Assembly: GCF_000374325.1 (NCBI RefSeq)
Contig: NZ_KB894079.1
Span: 1-64,000 of the forward strand
DNA length: 64,000 nt
Direction of reading: 5' to 3'
Source of the DNA: Allofustis seminis DSM 15817
GTDB taxonomy: Bacteria > Bacillota > Bacilli > Lactobacillales > Carnobacteriaceae_A
Below the pieces are notes generated by a model, which saw only the letters and a list, made by a program, of their open reading frames with translations, was not told the DNA's origin and ran no database searches. This document shows, one piece after another, positions 51,569-60,651 of this stretch (position 1 is its first letter; every line of letters begins with the position of its first letter). The translations under genes and the position numbers were made by a program.

Positions 51569-53335
51569 ATGACAGTAACAAAAAGAACTAAAATTGTTTG
51601 TACCATTGGACCAGCAAGTGAATCAGTAGAGACACTTGAACAGATGATTGATGCCGGAATGAACGTCGCACGTTTGAATTTCTCACATGGCTCACATCCT
51701 GAACACTTACAAAAAATAAAAAATATCCGCCAAGCCGCTAAAAATAGAAATGCGACAATCGGAATTATGTTAGATACTAAAGGTCCTGAAATTCGTACAC
51801 ACCGCATGAAAGAAAAAATTGTTCAAATTCAAAAAGGTGACGTTGTGCGTGTGTCGATGAAAGAAGTAGCTGGTACACGCGAAAAAATTTCTGTTACATA
51901 TGACGGATTGATCAATGATGTGAACGTTGGCATGTCCATTTTATTAGATGACGGTGCCATTAACCTTCAAGTAAAAGAAATTGATGAACAAAATCAAGAA
52001 ATTGTAACAACTGCTTTAAATAGCGGTATTTTAAAAGATAATAAAGGTGTTAATGTTCCAGGAGCATCCATTCAATTACCTGGATTAACAGAAAAAGACC
52101 GCGATGATATTCGTTTTGGTCTTGAAAATAAAATTAATTTTATTGCAGCTTCTTTTGTTCGTAGCACTGCAGACGTGATGGAAATTAAAGAACTACTAGA
52201 TGAATATGATGCACATGATGTTCAAATTATCCCTAAAATTGAAAATCAAGAAGGAGTAGACAACCTTCAAGCGATTATCGATATTACAGATGGAATCATG
52301 GTAGCGCGTGGTGACTTGGGAGTAGAAGTCCCAGTTGAGGAAGTTCCTATTATTCAAAAAGAAATGATCCGCTTGTGTAACTTGGCAGGAAAACCTGTAA
52401 TCACTGCAACACATATGTTGGAATCTATGCAAGAGCATCCATTCCCTACACGTGCGGAAGCTAATGACGTTGCTAATGCTATTTTTGATGGTTCAGATGC
52501 TGTCATGCTTTCTGGAGAAAGTGCTGCAGGATTGTACCCAGTCAAAGCTGTTCAAACGATGGCGAACATTTGTGTTCGTACTGAGCTTGCTATGATTGAA
52601 ACAGATGCATATCAGTCAAGAAGACATGACAAATATGATACAACGGAAGCTATTGGTCAATCTGTACAACATACGGCTAAGAACCTCGGCATTAAAACAA
52701 TTGTGGCGGCAACAGAATCTGGTTATACTGCACGTATGATTTCAAAATATCGTCCAAAAGCAGATATTATTGCATTCACAAGTTCAGAGGAAGTCGCTTT
52801 AACTTTGACGCTTGCTTGGGGTGTTGTTCCAATGGTTGAACCTCGTCCAACTTCAACAGATGAAATGTTTGATATGGCAACCACTAAGACACTTGAAGCC
52901 GGATTTGCAAAAGAAGGCGATTTGATTATTATTACAGCAGGTGTACCTGTTGGCGAAGCTGGAACCACGAACATTATGAAAATTCAAATGATTGGTTCGA
53001 AAATTGTAAGTGGTCAAGGTGTTGGCAAAAGAACAGTCGTTGGTAGAGCTATCGTGGCACATTCAGCAGAAGAAGCAAATGAAAATATGATTGAAGGCCA
53101 TATCTTAGTAGCACCAACTACTGATAAAGATTACTTACCAGCCATTGAAAAAGCGAGTGCCATTATTACTGAACAAGGTGGCCTAACAAGTCATGCAGCA
53201 GTTGTAGGTATTGCAATGGGCATTCCAGTTATTGTAAATGCAAAAGGTGTAACGAAAGTAATCGAATCCAATGAACTTATTACAGTAGACAGCCGCCGTG
53301 GAAATGTCTATCAAGGCTCAACGACAACACTTTAA
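51569..53335 (+). CDS. pyk: Pyruvate kinase with C-terminal extension
   Basis: 588 residues; makes pyruvate and ATP from PEP. TKIVCTIGPASESVETL start, IPKIENQEGVDN with the catalytic Lys, MVARGDLGVEVP, and ITATHMLESM. The last 110 or so residues form the extra PEP-utilising-like domain (QGGLTSHAAVVGIAMGIPVI) found in Bacillus and lactobacilli and absent from E. coli enzymes. Strong codon bias suggests high expression. Confidence 0.97.
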   Translation: MTVTKRTKIVCTIGPASESVETLEQMIDAGMNVARLNFSHGSHPEHLQKIKNIRQAAKNRNATIGIMLDTKGPEIRTHRMKEKIVQIQKGDVVRVSMKEVAGTREKISVTYDGLINDVNVGMSILLDDGAINLQVKEIDEQNQEIVTTALNSGILKDNKGVNVPGASIQLPGLTEKDRDDIRFGLENKINFIAASFVRSTADVMEIKELLDEYDAHDVQIIPKIENQEGVDNLQAIIDITDGIMVARGDLGVEVPVEEVPIIQKEMIRLCNLAGKPVITATHMLESMQEHPFPTRAEANDVANAIFDGSDAVMLSGESAAGLYPVKAVQTMANICVRTELAMIETDAYQSRRHDKYDTTEAIGQSVQHTAKNLGIKTIVAATESGYTARMISKYRPKADIIAFTSSEEVALTLTLAWGVVPMVEPRPTSTDEMFDMATTKTLEAGFAKEGDLIIITAGVPVGEAGTTNIMKIQMIGSKIVSGQGVGKRTVVGRAIVAHSAEEANENMIEGHILVAPTTDKDYLPAIEKASAIITEQGGLTSHAAVVGIAMGIPVIVNAKGVTKVIESNELITVDSRRGNVYQGSTTTL

Positions 53336-53348
53336 TAAATTATCATCT

Positions 53349-53392
53349 GAAAAGACTAAGTACCGTCCAGGTGACTTAGTCTTTTTTTAAAA
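53349..53392 (+). terminator. Terminator of pfkA-pyk
   Basis: AAAGACTAAGT / ACTTAGTCTTT stem with a 12-nt loop and a T run. Confidence 0.92.
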
Positions 53393-53415
53393 TTAAAAAG
53401 GAAAGAAGAGATGTT

Positions 53416-54270
53416 ATGACTGTTTCAATGGGGTCTTTGATTACAGCTTTAATTATCGATAAAAATGAACAAGCACTTTATGCACAATATCAAGGAATAA
53501 CTTATCGTGTAATTACCAATGAGGAATCGCATTTAAATCTAGGCGATACAGTAGAAGGCCTAGTCTATGAAAATCAAAAAGAAGAAAAAGTATTAATTAC
53601 AAAAGTTCCAAAAGCTTTAAAAAATGAGTATGTAAGTGCACCAGTAATCGAAACTAAAAGAGGACTAGGAGCTTTTGTCGATGTTGGCTTACCAGAAAAA
53701 GATATACTAGTTTCAATGGATGATATGCCTTATCATCCTTCTTTGTGGCCACATCTAGGAGATTATTTATTTGTGAAAGGGTCTTTTGATGCTCAGGGCA
53801 GACTGTGGGGTAAAATGCCTAATCGAGATGAATGGATCCGCCGAACGAAGTTTGGGAATGAAAAAATGCACAATAATGATGTAGAAGGAACGGTTGTACT
53901 GCTACAAAAAGCTGGGACATTTATACTTCTTGACTCTGGCGAACTTGCTTTTATCCATCCTTCCGAGCGAATAGAAGAACCGCGACTGGGACAAAAAATT
54001 ACAGCACGCGTGATTGGCCTTCGCGATGATGGGGTATTATATGTATCGACGATGCCTAGAGCGTATGAAATCATTGAAGATGATGCTGCAATGATTTTTG
54101 AAACGATTAAACGAATGCCTGACCAAAAATTGCCACTCACAAATAAATCGACACCAGAAGAAATTGAACAACAATTTGCGATAAGTAAAGGACGATTCAA
54201 GCGTGCAATTGGTCATTTACTAAAAGAAAATTTAATTGCACAAGATGAATCCCATACCTACCTCATTTAA
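53416..54270 (+). CDS. cvfB: S1-domain RNA-binding protein CvfB
   Basis: 284-residue protein of the CvfB/YitL family: three S1-like domains and a C-terminal winged helix (FAISKGRFKRAIGHLLKENLI). In S. aureus it affects virulence gene expression; in general it binds RNA. ETKRGLGAFVDVGLPEKDIL is the second S1 domain. GGAAAGAAGAG lies before the ATG. xerD follows at 80 nt. Confidence 0.92.
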   Translation: MTVSMGSLITALIIDKNEQALYAQYQGITYRVITNEESHLNLGDTVEGLVYENQKEEKVLITKVPKALKNEYVSAPVIETKRGLGAFVDVGLPEKDILVSMDDMPYHPSLWPHLGDYLFVKGSFDAQGRLWGKMPNRDEWIRRTKFGNEKMHNNDVEGTVVLLQKAGTFILLDSGELAFIHPSERIEEPRLGQKITARVIGLRDDGVLYVSTMPRAYEIIEDDAAMIFETIKRMPDQKLPLTNKSTPEEIEQQFAISKGRFKRAIGHLLKENLIAQDESHTYLI

Positions 54271-54350
54271 TGACATGTATTTCACAATGTCTTGCGTAAT
54301 GCAAGCGATTACTTTATAATTAATAGAAAGCATCAAAAAAGAGGGATGGA

Positions 54351-55271
54351 ATGAGTGGGAGAATTTCGAAAGAAAATATCGAAGAGTATCTTGTCTTTTT
54401 AAAAGTTGAAAGAAATTTAGCCGAGAATACAATCAAAAGTTATGCACGAGATATTGAAAATTATTTCGCTTATTTGGAAAGTGAGAAAATTAAGAGTTGG
54501 TCGGAAGTGGATCGCTACGTGCTACTCTCTTTTTTAGAAAAATTACGGAAAGAAGGAAAGTCCGTTCCAACCATTGGCCGAATGACGAGTAGTTTACGTC
54601 AATTTCATCGCTTTTTGGTGCAGACGAAAGAGTCAACAGAAGATCCGATGCAATTCGTGGACTCACCCAAATTAGCACGCAAACTCCCTGATGTACTAAG
54701 TATATCTGAAATTGAACAATTATTTAGAGTGCCAGATATAAGTAAGCCACTGGGCATTCGTGATCGTGCTATTTTTGAAGTGCTTTATGCAACGGGACTG
54801 AGAATTTCTGAATTGACGCATTTAACTTTAGATGAGCTACATCTATCGATGGGCTTTATTCAAACTGTAGGAAAAGGGAATAAGGAAAGAATTGTGCCTA
54901 TAGGAGAGCTTGCGGATAAATGGTTGATGCAGTATTTAGAAAAGGTTCGTCCACTTCTTTTACAAAAAAATCCAAAAGATACGGATCTCATTTTTTTAAA
55001 TAACAGCGGCAAAGGACTTTCACGTCAAGCCATTTGGAAAAAGATAAAAGAATATACTAAAAAATCGGGGATTACGGCAAATGTTACCCCCCATACATTC
55101 CGGCATTCTTGTGCAACACATTTGCTCGAAAATGGTGCCGATTTGCGCATCGTTCAAGAATTACTGGGACATGCCGACATCTCAACGACACAATTTTATA
55201 CGCATATTTCGCAAAGTCATAATCGAAGAGTGTATAATGCTGCCCACCCGCGAGCAAAAAAGAAATCATAA
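54351..55271 (+). CDS. xerD: Tyrosine recombinase XerD
   Basis: 306-residue site-specific recombinase that resolves chromosome dimers at dif. Catalytic residues: Arg in LYATGLRISELTHL, Lys in GKGNKERIVPIGE, His-x-x-Arg in TPHTFRHSCATHLL, His in LLGHADISTTQ, Tyr in FYTHIS. The core-binding SAM-like domain covers about 1-95. A phage-type integrase is unlikely given housekeeping neighbours. Starts ATG 54351 with GAGGGATGG. Confidence 0.93.
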   Translation: MSGRISKENIEEYLVFLKVERNLAENTIKSYARDIENYFAYLESEKIKSWSEVDRYVLLSFLEKLRKEGKSVPTIGRMTSSLRQFHRFLVQTKESTEDPMQFVDSPKLARKLPDVLSISEIEQLFRVPDISKPLGIRDRAIFEVLYATGLRISELTHLTLDELHLSMGFIQTVGKGNKERIVPIGELADKWLMQYLEKVRPLLLQKNPKDTDLIFLNNSGKGLSRQAIWKKIKEYTKKSGITANVTPHTFRHSCATHLLENGADLRIVQELLGHADISTTQFYTHISQSHNRRVYNAAHPRAKKKS

Positions 55272-55340
55272 AAAATGCTTCAATTGAACTTTAAAATTTC
55301 ATTCATTGAAGCTAAAAAATATTGCAAAGGAGACATCATA

Positions 55341-56162
55341 ATGCAAGAAATTTTGAAACGTGTTGAAAACGCTGCTGATTTTATAAAAGATCAAGGCGTT
55401 GAGGACTTGGAAGTTGGTCTAATTTTAGGAAGTGGTTTAGGGAAAGTTGCTGAAATGATTGAAAATCCACTAATCATTTCATATACGGATATTCCAGACT
55501 TTCCGATCTCGACTGTTGCAGGTCATGCTGGTCAATTCGTCTATGGAACGTTAAATGGTAAAAAAGTATTAGCACAACAAGGACGCTTCCATTATTATGA
55601 AGGCTATTCTATGCAAGAAATCACCATTCCTGTTCGCATTCTGAAGGCGCTAGGTGCTCATTCTGTTATTATTACGAATGCTGCGGGTGGCGTAAATAAA
55701 GCATTTACACCAGGCGATTTGATGATGATTACCGACCAAATTAATTATACTGGCGATAATCCACTAATCGGTCGTAATGATGATGAAGTTGGTCCACGAT
55801 TCCCTGATATGAGCTATGCTTATGATGTAGACTATCAAGTACTCATGCGCAACATTGCCAAAGATTTAGGAATCAAAATTCAAGAAGGAGTCTACATGGG
55901 ATATTCAGGCCCAACTTATGAAACACCTGCCGAAATTCGTATGTCGCGTATTCTTGGAGCAGATGCAGTTGGCATGTCGACGGTTCCAGAAGTTATCGTA
56001 GCTCAACATGTTGGGTTGCGTGTTGCAGGAATTTCTTGCATTACGAATATGGCAGCAGGTGTTTTAGATCAGCCATTGAACCATCAAGAAGTTATTGAAG
56101 TGTCTGCTAGAGTGTATGATCATTTCAAACAATTAGTCTTAGAAATATTAAAACAAATGTAA
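55341..56162 (+). CDS. punA: Purine-nucleoside phosphorylase, trimeric type
   Basis: 273 residues; splits purine nucleosides to base and (deoxy)ribose 1-phosphate. GLILGSGLGKVAEMI, TVAGHAGQFVYG, QGRFHYYEGYS, ITNAAGGVN and GMSTVPEVIVAQH are diagnostic. ATG 55341 with AAAGGAG 9 nt before. Probably joins xpt-pbuX in purine salvage, though located elsewhere. Confidence 0.95.
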   Translation: MQEILKRVENAADFIKDQGVEDLEVGLILGSGLGKVAEMIENPLIISYTDIPDFPISTVAGHAGQFVYGTLNGKKVLAQQGRFHYYEGYSMQEITIPVRILKALGAHSVIITNAAGGVNKAFTPGDLMMITDQINYTGDNPLIGRNDDEVGPRFPDMSYAYDVDYQVLMRNIAKDLGIKIQEGVYMGYSGPTYETPAEIRMSRILGADAVGMSTVPEVIVAQHVGLRVAGISCITNMAAGVLDQPLNHQEVIEVSARVYDHFKQLVLEILKQM

Positions 56163-56165
56163 TCA

Positions 56166-56206
56166 CAAATAAATCTGCAAATAATATTTGCAGATTTATT
56201 TTTTTA
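56166..56206 (+). terminator. Terminator after punA
   Basis: AAATAAATCTGCAAAT / ATTTGCAGATTTATTT stem followed by T residues. Confidence 0.9.
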
Positions 56207-56272
56207 TTCGGCAAATCCATGCTATTATATAGGGTATGAAGAAATATTTACATGAACAAAAGGAGTGTAAAG

Positions 56273-56644
56273 ATGCTCTACCATTATAAAAAGGATTTCG
56301 AGAAAATCGCTATGGGACTAATGTCTTATGCTTCAGACTTGAATCAGACGGATCGATTGATGGAAGAGATGGATTTGTATCGTCAAGACTCTGATCGAAA
56401 ATTATTTTTATGGAAAAGTGAGGAGACCAGTGATTTTGTTGCAATTTTGGGTGTTGAAATTGAACAGAAAGTATTGCTCCTACGTCTGATTGCCTTAAGT
56501 CCTTCTTATCGAAATGAAGGACTATCTTATAAAATGCTTGATGCACTACAGGCGATGTACCAAGATTTGCCGATTATGGGAACGCTGGAGACGACACCGA
56601 TTATTCAGACATGGCAACAAGACCAATCTAGCGCTGAAGAATAA
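56273..56644 (+). CDS. ribT: RibT-like GNAT-fold protein
   Basis: 123-residue small acetyltransferase-fold protein, the same length as Bacillus RibT (about 124). The GNAT-type acetyl-CoA loop is seen in ALSPSYRNEGLSYKMLDAL. It heads ribT-scpA-scpB-rluB with ribU next, an order common in Lactobacillales. The substrate is unknown in all species; the riboflavin link is positional. ATG 56273 with AAAGGAG upstream. Confidence 0.8.
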   Translation: MLYHYKKDFEKIAMGLMSYASDLNQTDRLMEEMDLYRQDSDRKLFLWKSEETSDFVAILGVEIEQKVLLLRLIALSPSYRNEGLSYKMLDALQAMYQDLPIMGTLETTPIIQTWQQDQSSAEE

Positions 56645-56656
56645 GCAGGTGTGCAT

Positions 56657-57430
56657 ATGAAACAAGAACAGTCAGCATGGCATGAAAAAAAGTGGGAAGT
56701 CGATTTAGAAGTATTTGAAGGGCCACTTGATTTATTATTGCATTTAATTCGGACACTTGAAATTGATATTTATGACATTCCAATTGCTGAGATTACCGAT
56801 CAATATTTGAACTATTTGAACATGATGAAAGAGCTCCGATTGGATATTGCAGCGGATTATTTAGTGATGGCGGCAACGCTTATGCAAATAAAAAGTGAAA
56901 TGTTATTGCCGCGAAATGAAAATCAATCTGAAGAGTTAAATGATCTGGAAGATACTTCTGAAGATCCACGCCAACATTTAATTGAGATGCTATTGGAATA
57001 TAAAAAATTCAAAAAAATGAGTCGAGAATTGCAAGAAAAAGAAATCGTTCGATCAGGCTATTATACGAAATTACCATCGGACATATCGGAATATCAACAG
57101 AATATTCCGCTCGAAAAAGGTCAGTTAAGTGCGAATGACTTACTGGATGCAATGAAAAAAATACTTAGTGCGCAAGATCTAACAGCAGAAAAAAGTACAA
57201 CGATTCAAACCGATGAATTGACAGTATTTGATCAGATGGATTGGATTACTGATAGTATTTTGCAACAAAAAAAAAGAGAGCTGAATTTTTCGCAGCTTCT
57301 AAAAACAAAAACGAAATCAGAAATTGTTGTTACATTTCTTGCGATATTAGAGTTAATGAAGAAAAATAAAGTCTATGTAAAGCAACAAAATGCACATGAA
57401 GAAATTAAAATTGTGTTATCAGAAAAGTAG
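56657..57430 (+). CDS. scpA: Segregation and condensation protein A
   Basis: 257-residue kleisin subunit of the SMC-ScpAB condensin. VFEGPLDLLLHLIRTLEIDI at the N-terminus and a C-terminal winged-helix TFLAILELMKKNKV. ATG 56657, AGGTG 5 nt upstream. Followed by scpB after 7 nt. Confidence 0.95.
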   Translation: MKQEQSAWHEKKWEVDLEVFEGPLDLLLHLIRTLEIDIYDIPIAEITDQYLNYLNMMKELRLDIAADYLVMAATLMQIKSEMLLPRNENQSEELNDLEDTSEDPRQHLIEMLLEYKKFKKMSRELQEKEIVRSGYYTKLPSDISEYQQNIPLEKGQLSANDLLDAMKKILSAQDLTAEKSTTIQTDELTVFDQMDWITDSILQQKKRELNFSQLLKTKTKSEIVVTFLAILELMKKNKVYVKQQNAHEEIKIVLSEK

Positions 57431-57437
57431 GGAATTT

Positions 57438-58025
57438 ATGAAAAAGCAAAATGAATATATTCCTGCGTTAGAGGCATTACTTTTTATAAGTGGCGATGAG
57501 GGATTGAGTATTGACGAAATAAAGAATCTGTTGAATATACAAGCAGATCAAGCATGCGCGTTGATTGATTCATTAAAAAAATCTTATGAAGAAAATATGA
57601 TGTGTGGTTTGACACTAATCGAGACAGCTAAATGCTATAAACTAGCGACAAAGCAAGAGTTCGCGCCGCTAATCGAGAAATTTGCACAATCCTCTTATTC
57701 TAGACATCTGACATCAGCCATGTTAGAAACATTGACAATTATCGCATATAAACAGCCAATTACGCGGATGGAAATTGAAGAAATACGTGGCGTTCAAGTT
57801 TCCAATAACTTAAAAAAATTACGTATTCGCAATTTAATTGAAGAAGCTGGGCGATTGGAGCAACCAGGAAGACCTGTCCTATATCGCACAACGACTACTT
57901 TTTTAGATTATTTTGGATTAAATGATTTAAGTGAGCTCCCAGCTTTGGAAGATACACCATCGTCAGAACCTACAAGTTTGTTTTATGATCATTTTTACAA
58001 AGGTGACTCGCAGGAGGAGGCTTAA
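57438..58025 (+). CDS. scpB: Segregation and condensation protein B
   Basis: 195 residues, two winged-helix domains; dimer that binds ScpA. ALEALLFISGDEGLSIDEI and TIIAYKQPITRMEIEEIRGV are diagnostic, as is GRPVLYRTTTTFLDYFGL. ATG at 57438. It abuts rluB with no gap. Confidence 0.95.
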   Translation: MKKQNEYIPALEALLFISGDEGLSIDEIKNLLNIQADQACALIDSLKKSYEENMMCGLTLIETAKCYKLATKQEFAPLIEKFAQSSYSRHLTSAMLETLTIIAYKQPITRMEIEEIRGVQVSNNLKKLRIRNLIEEAGRLEQPGRPVLYRTTTTFLDYFGLNDLSELPALEDTPSSEPTSLFYDHFYKGDSQEEA

Positions 58026-58766
58026 ATGGAACGATTGCAAAAAGTAATGGCACATGCTGGAGTAGCTTCTCGAAGAAAATCAGAAGCACTAATTCTTGAT
58101 GGACGAGTTAAAGTCAATGGCGAAACGATTACAACGCTAGGCTATAAAGTGAGTGCTCACGACATTATTTCAGTGGATGATGTTCCAATTGTTAAGGAAC
58201 GGTTAGTGTACATTTTGTATAATAAGCCGCGCTATGAAATAAGCACCGTCAATGATCCACATGGGCGTGATACAGTAGTCGACAACATTGAAAAATGGGT
58301 AAAAGAGCGAATCTATCCAGTGGGCCGCTTGGATTGGGATACAACGGGAGCCCTACTTTTAACGAATGATGGGGAATTGACACATGTGTTAACCCATCCA
58401 AGTTTTGAATTTTCTAAGACATATGTTGCTAAAGTTAGTGGCAAACTTCTTGAAAAAGAAAGCAATCAGTTGCGCCGAGGAATTATGCTTGATGGCGTGA
58501 AAACTGCTCCAGCACAAGTTGAAATTATTGAGCGAAATGCAAAGAAAAATCAGACAACTGTTCGCATTACTCTTCATGAGGGAAGAAATCATCAAGTGAA
58601 AAATATGTTTGAACATATTGGTCATCCCGTTGAAACGCTAACACGTGAAAAATTTGGACCGTTAGATGTTCATGACTTACCAAATGGACAGTGGCGATAT
58701 TTAAAACCTTTTGAAATTCAACAATTGAAACAATTTGAACGTATCGAAAAAAGTGATACGCTATAA
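58026..58766 (+). CDS. rluB: 23S rRNA pseudouridine synthase RluB
   Basis: 246 residues; S4 domain (ERLQKVMAHAGVASRRKSEA) then the RsuA/RluB catalytic domain with the Asp in YPVGRLDWDTTGALLLTNDG. Makes a pseudouridine in 23S rRNA near the peptidyl transferase centre. AGGAGGAGG before the ATG. Last of ribT-scpA-scpB-rluB. Confidence 0.94.
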   Translation: MERLQKVMAHAGVASRRKSEALILDGRVKVNGETITTLGYKVSAHDIISVDDVPIVKERLVYILYNKPRYEISTVNDPHGRDTVVDNIEKWVKERIYPVGRLDWDTTGALLLTNDGELTHVLTHPSFEFSKTYVAKVSGKLLEKESNQLRRGIMLDGVKTAPAQVEIIERNAKKNQTTVRITLHEGRNHQVKNMFEHIGHPVETLTREKFGPLDVHDLPNGQWRYLKPFEIQQLKQFERIEKSDTL

Positions 58767-58767
58767 T
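58762..58767 (+). promoter_or_regulatory. -10 element of the ribU leader
   Basis: TATAAT at the rluB stop codon, 17-18 nt before the riboswitch begins. No good -35 at normal spacing (TTGAAC is 21 nt upstream). Confidence 0.5.
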
Positions 58768-58783
58768 AAAAATAATGAATGAT

Positions 58784-58893
58784 TCATCTTCAGGGCAGGG
58801 CGTGATTCCCGACCGGTGGTAAAGTCCACGAGCATATAGCTGACTTGGTGAGATTCCAAGACCGACCGTATAGTCTGGATGGAAGAAGATGAG
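58784..58893 (+). promoter_or_regulatory. FMN riboswitch (RFN element)
   Basis: Conserved RFN core: CATCTTCAGGGCAGGGCG, ATTCCCGACCGGTGGT, AAGTCCACGAGC, then GGTGAGATTCCAAGACCGAC, CGTATAGTCTGGATG and closing GAAGAAGATG. Binds FMN and shuts off the riboflavin transporter gene. Downstream, AATCCCC (58913-58919) can pair with GGGGATT (58942-58948), masking the ribosome site GGGGG of ribU, so control is likely translational. Confidence 0.95.
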
Positions 58894-58954
58894 GCTTTTT
58901 TGAGTTTGCCTTAATCCCCAATCCCTGAATTGAATCCAGATGGGGGATTTATAA

Positions 58955-59506
58955 ATGAAAAATAAAAAGATTGCTGCAATTGGAATATTTGGAAGCCTGG
59001 CATGGGTTATTTCTATTTTTTCTTTCCCATTAATTCCAGCATTTCCTTTTTTAAAAATTGATTTCAGTGATATTATCTTATTTTTAGTAACTGCAGGCTA
59101 TGGTTTTCATGTAGGAATTATTGCGACAGCAATTCGCTCAGGACTGTCTTATGCGATGAGCTTTGGTGAAATGGGTTATCCAATAGGAGATGTTACTGCC
59201 TTTATCGCTTCTTTGTGTGTGATACTTCCACTTGCTCATACTTTTAAGAAATATCCAGACAATATTAAAAAGCAACACTTCGCAGGAATGAGTGCAATTG
59301 TTCTTTTAACGATTATGATGACGATACTCAATATATGGGTGGTACTTCCACTTTATACAATGATTTTAGGTATTTCAGTTGGCCCAGTTCTGAATTATAT
59401 TTTAACAGGTGTCATTCCTTTTAATTTATTAAAAGGAATCATTTTATATGCACTTATTGCAATGGTATGGCCGAAGCTGGTTAAATTCATAAAGAAAATA
59501 AATTAA
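58955..59506 (+). CDS. ribU: Riboflavin ECF transporter S component RibU
   Basis: 183-residue membrane protein with six helices that binds riboflavin outside and works with a shared EcfAA'T module (not in this window). The sequence PLIPAFPFLKIDFSDIILFL is the RibU signature. It is controlled by the FMN riboswitch just upstream. GGGGGATT ribosome site 8 nt before ATG. Presence suggests uptake of riboflavin; no ribDEAH genes are seen here. Confidence 0.95.
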   Translation: MKNKKIAAIGIFGSLAWVISIFSFPLIPAFPFLKIDFSDIILFLVTAGYGFHVGIIATAIRSGLSYAMSFGEMGYPIGDVTAFIASLCVILPLAHTFKKYPDNIKKQHFAGMSAIVLLTIMMTILNIWVVLPLYTMILGISVGPVLNYILTGVIPFNLLKGIILYALIAMVWPKLVKFIKKIN

Positions 59507-59538
59507 TAAAAGCCACCGAATTGTCGGTGGCTTTTGTT
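59507..59538 (+). terminator. Terminator after ribU
   Basis: AAAAGCCACCGA / TCGGTGGCTTTT with a 4-nt loop. Confidence 0.92.
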
Positions 59539-59589
59539 GTGAATAACGTTAAATAGATATGATAATATAATAGCGAAGGAGGGGAGCAA

Positions 59590-60651
59590 ATGTCATATAG
59601 TGAAAAATATATCCTGAGTTTTTTTAATGAAAATGTGTTGAAGTCGAATCAACTCATTCATATCTTCCAAGGAAAACGAACCCCTTCCATTTTATATAGG
59701 GTAGAAATCCAACAGTTACATCCTTTATTCAATCTTTATCCACTGGTAAAAAAGGATGCATTAGATGGACTTTTTTTAAAATTTGAAAGAAAAAATTGGA
59801 TTGAACAACATGAAAAAGGCTACCGCTTGATGTCAGAAGGAACTCAAATAACGCATGCTTTTTGCAATCAGGAAAAAATTTACCATGTATCACATTTGCG
59901 TTGGAATTCTTATTGGCACCATTTTTTTGAATATTGGCAATTTCTAACGCAGATTTTTTCTGAAGCGAGTTTTGCAAATATACGTTATCGTCCTGTGGTG
60001 ACGAATCATTTTATTCAAGAGTGGGTGAAGCGATGGCTTCATCTTCAACAAGGGACAGTGCATGAGAACTCCCCGCAGTGGCAGGAAGAATTGCGGCACA
60101 TATTATCTCATTTGGAGGAAACGGAAGCCAATTTTATAAGTATGCATTTGTCGGGACATGAAAGAATAGGATGGATTCGTACGCAGATTATGCATGAACT
60201 AAATGAACCGCTTGATAAATATGCTATTTATTTAAATGCAACAGTCCAAAAAATGATGAACATTATTAATTATTCAACTGCACTGCCTTTACATAAAAAT
60301 TTCTTAGATAATTTGAAGTTACTTTATTATAATGGATTATCAAAAAGTACATGGGAAAGCCTCAAATATTTGCAACATAATCAGTCATTTTTTGAAGTGG
60401 CGAAAATACGTAGAATAAAAGTTGGCACAATTTATGAACATTTGTTAGAGGCTGCTTTGATCGATCCTGAATTTGAATTCGATTGCTATATAAGACCAGA
60501 AGTGAAATATAAGATTATACAAATATTACAAGAACGGCCGCTCCTTGGCTTTAAGAGCTTAAAAATGGAAGTACCTGAAGTGCTATTTATGGAATATCGG
60601 CTCGTACAGCTGGAACAATTGCGAAATAAAAGAAAGGGTATCAATTCATGA
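59590..60651 (+). CDS. YpbB-like helix-turn-helix protein
   Basis: 353-residue protein of unknown function, the size of Bacillus YpbB and in the same place, overlapping recS by 4 nt. The C-terminal part (about 265-350) has a helix-turn-helix-like stretch, FFEVAKIRRIKVGTIYEHLLE, of the HTH_29/40 type found in RecQ-associated proteins. The N-terminal 250 residues are all helical and rich in Trp, His and aromatic residues, with no recognised domain. The tight overlap with a RecQ helicase suggests a partner in DNA repair; this is inference from conserved order. GGAGGGG before the ATG. Confidence 0.8.
   Translation: MSYSEKYILSFFNENVLKSNQLIHIFQGKRTPSILYRVEIQQLHPLFNLYPLVKKDALDGLFLKFERKNWIEQHEKGYRLMSEGTQITHAFCNQEKIYHVSHLRWNSYWHHFFEYWQFLTQIFSEASFANIRYRPVVTNHFIQEWVKRWLHLQQGTVHENSPQWQEELRHILSHLEETEANFISMHLSGHERIGWIRTQIMHELNEPLDKYAIYLNATVQKMMNIINYSTALPLHKNFLDNLKLLYYNGLSKSTWESLKYLQHNQSFFEVAKIRRIKVGTIYEHLLEAALIDPEFEFDCYIRPEVKYKIIQILQERPLLGFKSLKMEVPEVLFMEYRLVQLEQLRNKRKGINS

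Noticed and set aside
53793-54200. 135-residue open frame antisense to cvfB
   Set aside because: Ser/Ile-rich translation typical of the reverse strand of a coding region, no family resemblance and no start signal.
54351-55271. Phage integrase and hence an integrated element
   Set aside because: Sequence and neighbours (cvfB, punA, scpAB) fit chromosomal XerD; no phage genes or att-like repeats are near, and the tRNA-Arg at 23217 has an ordinary 3' flank.
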